Part shown: positions 14,516 through 16,245 of the stretch, piece after piece | Position numbering within the stretch: the stretch's first letter is position 1 | Layout of the letters: the number at the start of each line of letters is the position of its first letter | Assembly (NCBI GenBank): GCA_023254555.1 | Contig: JALRLI010000020.1 | Span: forward strand, 1 to 16,245 | DNA from: Microbacteriaceae bacterium | GTDB taxonomy: Bacteria > Actinomycetota > Actinomycetes > Actinomycetales > Microbacteriaceae | Reading direction: 5' to 3' | Length of the DNA: 16,245 nucleotides | Notes under the pieces: model-generated | Database searches by the model: none | What the model was told of the DNA's origin: nothing | Seen by the model: only the letters and a program-made list of their open reading frames with translations | Position numbers and translations under genes: made by a program

Positions 14516-15499
14516 ATGACTTTTATGACAGATCAACTGAAGCGCGAGCTCAGCCTGGTTTCTTCTGCGAAGACAAGTGTTCGAGTGGCCGAGGTTGCCA
14601 CGATTCTGCGGCTCTCTGGAGGATTACATACGATTTCCGGTCGAATCGCGCTGGAGAGTGAGCTCCATACTCCTGCCATCGCACAACGAGTGCGTCGCGA
14701 TTTAGCGGAGATTTACGGAGTTCAGAGTGAAATTGTTGAACAGCATGTTCCAGCATCCAAGTCGAACACACCCGCCTATCTCGTGCGCGTGCTCGACGGT
14801 GAAACCATAGCCCGACAAATCGGTCTGCTCGATACGAAGCGACGCCAGATTCGAGGCCTTCCAAATCGCCTCACGACTGGGTCTACCGAGGAGTTGGAGG
14901 GGATCTGGCGGGGCGCCATCCTCGCGCGTGGAATTCTGAATGAACCCGGACGCACCGGAAGTGTTGAGATTGTTTGTCCCACTAACGAGGCTGCCATGGC
15001 GCTGGTCGGTGCTGCCGCGCGTCTTGGCGTAGCTGCGAAGAGTCGTGAGATACGCAATGTGCACAAGGTGATCATTCGCGATGATGACGCTATCGAAAAG
15101 CTTTTGCTCATAGTCGGCGCACCAAACACGCTGAGCGAATGGAATCAGCTCAGAGAGCAGCGAGAGGTGCGAGCCACAGCGAACAGGTTGGTCAACTTCG
15201 ATGACGCCAATCTGCGCAGATCCGCGCAGGCAGCCGTTGCGGCCTGCGCACGCGTTGAACGTGCACTCGAGATCCTCGGTAGTGACATTCCTGAACACCT
15301 TCAATACGCTGGTCGTTTGCGACTTGAACACCGCGAAGCATCTCTAGACGAACTCGGTGCGCTCGCATCACCGCCGATCACCAAAGACGCTGTTGCTGGG
15401 CGAATCAGACGATTGCTCGCCATGGCAGATAAAGAAGCTGCTCTACAGGGCATACCGAACACCGAGGCGAATCTGCCCGTCGACTTAGACCGCATATAA
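14516..15499 (+). CDS. whiA: WhiA sporulation/cell-division regulator
   Basis: This 327-residue protein is WhiA, of normal length. It joins an N-terminal degenerate LAGLIDADG-type homing-endonuclease fold (visible as LRLSGGLHTI and, in the second half, IWRGAILARGILNEPGRTGS) to a C-terminal helix-turn-helix (ASLDELGALASPPITKDAVAGRIRRLL). In Streptomyces, WhiA works with WhiB to activate sporulation septation genes. In non-sporulating bacteria it affects division and chromosome segregation, which is the likely setting here. AGGGGA lies 9 nt before ATG 14516, favouring that start over the in-frame ATG at 14525. The gene begins 20 nt after rapZ and is probably co-transcribed with it. Confidence 0.96.
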   Translation: MTFMTDQLKRELSLVSSAKTSVRVAEVATILRLSGGLHTISGRIALESELHTPAIAQRVRRDLAEIYGVQSEIVEQHVPASKSNTPAYLVRVLDGETIARQIGLLDTKRRQIRGLPNRLTTGSTEELEGIWRGAILARGILNEPGRTGSVEIVCPTNEAAMALVGAAARLGVAAKSREIRNVHKVIIRDDDAIEKLLLIVGAPNTLSEWNQLREQREVRATANRLVNFDDANLRRSAQAAVAACARVERALEILGSDIPEHLQYAGRLRLEHREASLDELGALASPPITKDAVAGRIRRLLAMADKEAALQGIPNTEANLPVDLDRI

Positions 15500-15520
15500 C
15501 AACACACACTAGGAGATTCA

Positions 15521-16138
15521 ATGAGTAACTACACCCTTCCAGAGTTGGCCTACGACTACTCAGCACTTGAGCCCAACATCAGTGCCAAAATCATGGAACT
15601 TCACCACAGCAAGCATCACAAGGCTTACGTTGATGGCGCCAACCTTGCCGTTGAAAAACTCGCTGAAGCTCGCGACAATGGCGACCTCGCGAACGTGAAT
15701 AAGCTTGAAAAAGACCTTGCCTTCAACCTCGGCGGCCATGTCAATCACTCGATTTTTTGGCAGAATATGACACCTGAAAGTGAGGGCAAGCCTTCGGGCG
15801 AGATCGCAGCGGCAATCGATGAATTCTTCGGATCATTCGAGAAGTTCCAGGCGCATTTCACCGCTGTTGCGATGGGCGTTCAGGGATCCGGCTGGGCAGT
15901 ACTCACGTGGGACTCACTTGGACAGCGTGCCAACATCCAGCAGTTCTTCGACCAGCAAGCAAACTTCCCGGCTGGTTCGATTCCACTCCTGATGCTTGAT
16001 GTGTGGGAGCACGCCTACTACCTCGACTACCAGAACGTCCGCGCTGACTATGTCAAGGCCTTCTGGAACATCGTGAACTGGGCTGATGTGAGCCGTCGCC
16101 TCGATGTCGCTCGCACCCAGACCAAAGGCCTCATCTAA
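15521..16138 (+). CDS. sodA: Superoxide dismutase, Fe/Mn family
   Basis: This 205-residue enzyme converts superoxide to oxygen and hydrogen peroxide. The four metal ligands are visible: H28 (MELHHSKHHKAYVDG), H76 (GGHVNHSIFW), D160 and H164 (LDVWEHAYYLDY). It aligns without gaps to M. tuberculosis SodA near these sites. At residue 145 it has Gln (FFDQQANFP) where the Fe-dependent M. tuberculosis enzyme has His; M. smegmatis Mn-SOD has Gln, so Mn or mixed metal use is likely. There is no signal peptide, so it is cytoplasmic by sequence, although mycobacterial homologues are exported without one. AGGAG lies 5 nt before ATG. It follows whiA by 21 nt and precedes pgk by 3 nt. No convincing separate promoter is seen; TATAAC at the whiA stop is the only candidate. 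Confidence 0.97.
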   Translation: MSNYTLPELAYDYSALEPNISAKIMELHHSKHHKAYVDGANLAVEKLAEARDNGDLANVNKLEKDLAFNLGGHVNHSIFWQNMTPESEGKPSGEIAAAIDEFFGSFEKFQAHFTAVAMGVQGSGWAVLTWDSLGQRANIQQFFDQQANFPAGSIPLLMLDVWEHAYYLDYQNVRADYVKAFWNIVNWADVSRRLDVARTQTKGLI

Positions 16139-16141
16139 AGA

Positions 16142-16245
16142 ATGAGAACACTCGATGCGCTCGGTGACCTGAGCGGCAAGACGGTAATACTGCGTTGCGA
16201 CCTGAATGTGCCATTGAAAGATGGGGTCATCACAGACGACGGTCG
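16142..16245 (+). CDS. pgk: Phosphoglycerate kinase, N-terminal part (3' truncated by window edge)
   Basis: The first 34 codons read MRTLDALGDLSGKTVILRCD, then LNVPLKDGVITDDGR up to the window edge. The ILRCDLNVP and ITDDGR segments are the N-terminal substrate-binding signature of phosphoglycerate kinase, which makes ATP and 3-phosphoglycerate from 1,3-bisphosphoglycerate. The ATG is 3 nt after the sodA stop with no good ribosome site (only AAAG), so translation is probably coupled to sodA. gap, which often stands directly before pgk in Actinobacteria, is not here. Confidence 0.93.
   Translation, partial: MRTLDALGDLSGKTVILRCDLNVPLKDGVITDDG

Noticed and set aside
15495..15500. TATAAC at the whiA stop as a sodA promoter
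   Set aside because: It lacks the final T of the -10 pattern seen elsewhere in this window and no -35 is found at the right distance, so it is not listed as a feature.
1..16245. CRISPR array, insertion sequence, prophage, toxin-antitoxin or other defence system
   Set aside because: No regularly spaced repeats, transposase or integrase motifs, or unknown gene clusters are visible. Every open segment of size is a recognised housekeeping gene.

Overview
The window is a compact chromosomal segment of an actinobacterium, most likely a member of the Microbacteriaceae (Micrococcales). The evidence is the PdtaR-type ANTAR regulator, the actinobacterial forms of PolA, RpsA, UvrA, RapZ and WhiA, many GTG starts, and start codons lying directly behind -10 boxes. 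Base composition looks mid-50s % GC by eye, low for that family. With the very short intergenic gaps (the longest is about 130 bp), this fits a streamlined genome such as the freshwater Luna-type lineages. That placement is inference.

Layout from left to right. The 3' end of pyk (pyruvate kinase) faces a tRNA-Leu(CAA) gene on the minus strand. pdtaR (ANTAR response regulator) follows, tail to tail with a PaaI-like thioesterase on the minus strand. The thioesterase is divergent from polA. After polA come rpsA, a strong hairpin, coaE, uvrB, uvrA, uvrC, rapZ, whiA, sodA and the first 34 codons of pgk, all on the plus strand. No stretch over 300 bp lacks a gene.

The core is a DNA-repair block. 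UvrA, UvrB and UvrC make the nucleotide-excision incisions, and PolA can fill the resulting gap; all four genes lie within 12 kb, with rpsA and coaE between them. The left part matches the order of Mycobacterium tuberculosis Rv1617-Rv1638 (pyk, pdtaR, polA, rpsA, coaE, uvrB, uvrA). The right part matches Rv1420-Rv1437 (uvrC, rapZ, yvcK, whiA, gap, pgk). Here the two blocks are joined at a 2-nt uvrA/uvrC junction. yvcK is absent between rapZ and whiA, and sodA sits where gap would be expected before pgk.

The most consistent regulatory signal is a TANNNT hexamer followed by 6-7 nt and then the start codon at pdtaR, polA, coaE, uvrB and uvrA, which predicts leaderless mRNAs. The uvrB hexamer includes the stop codon of coaE. 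rpsA, in contrast, has a full -35/-10 promoter and a leader of about 80 nt. I see no mobile element, CRISPR array, phage gene, toxin-antitoxin pair or other accessory system. The window is housekeeping DNA, and its interest lies in gene order, promoter architecture and a few residue-level features.
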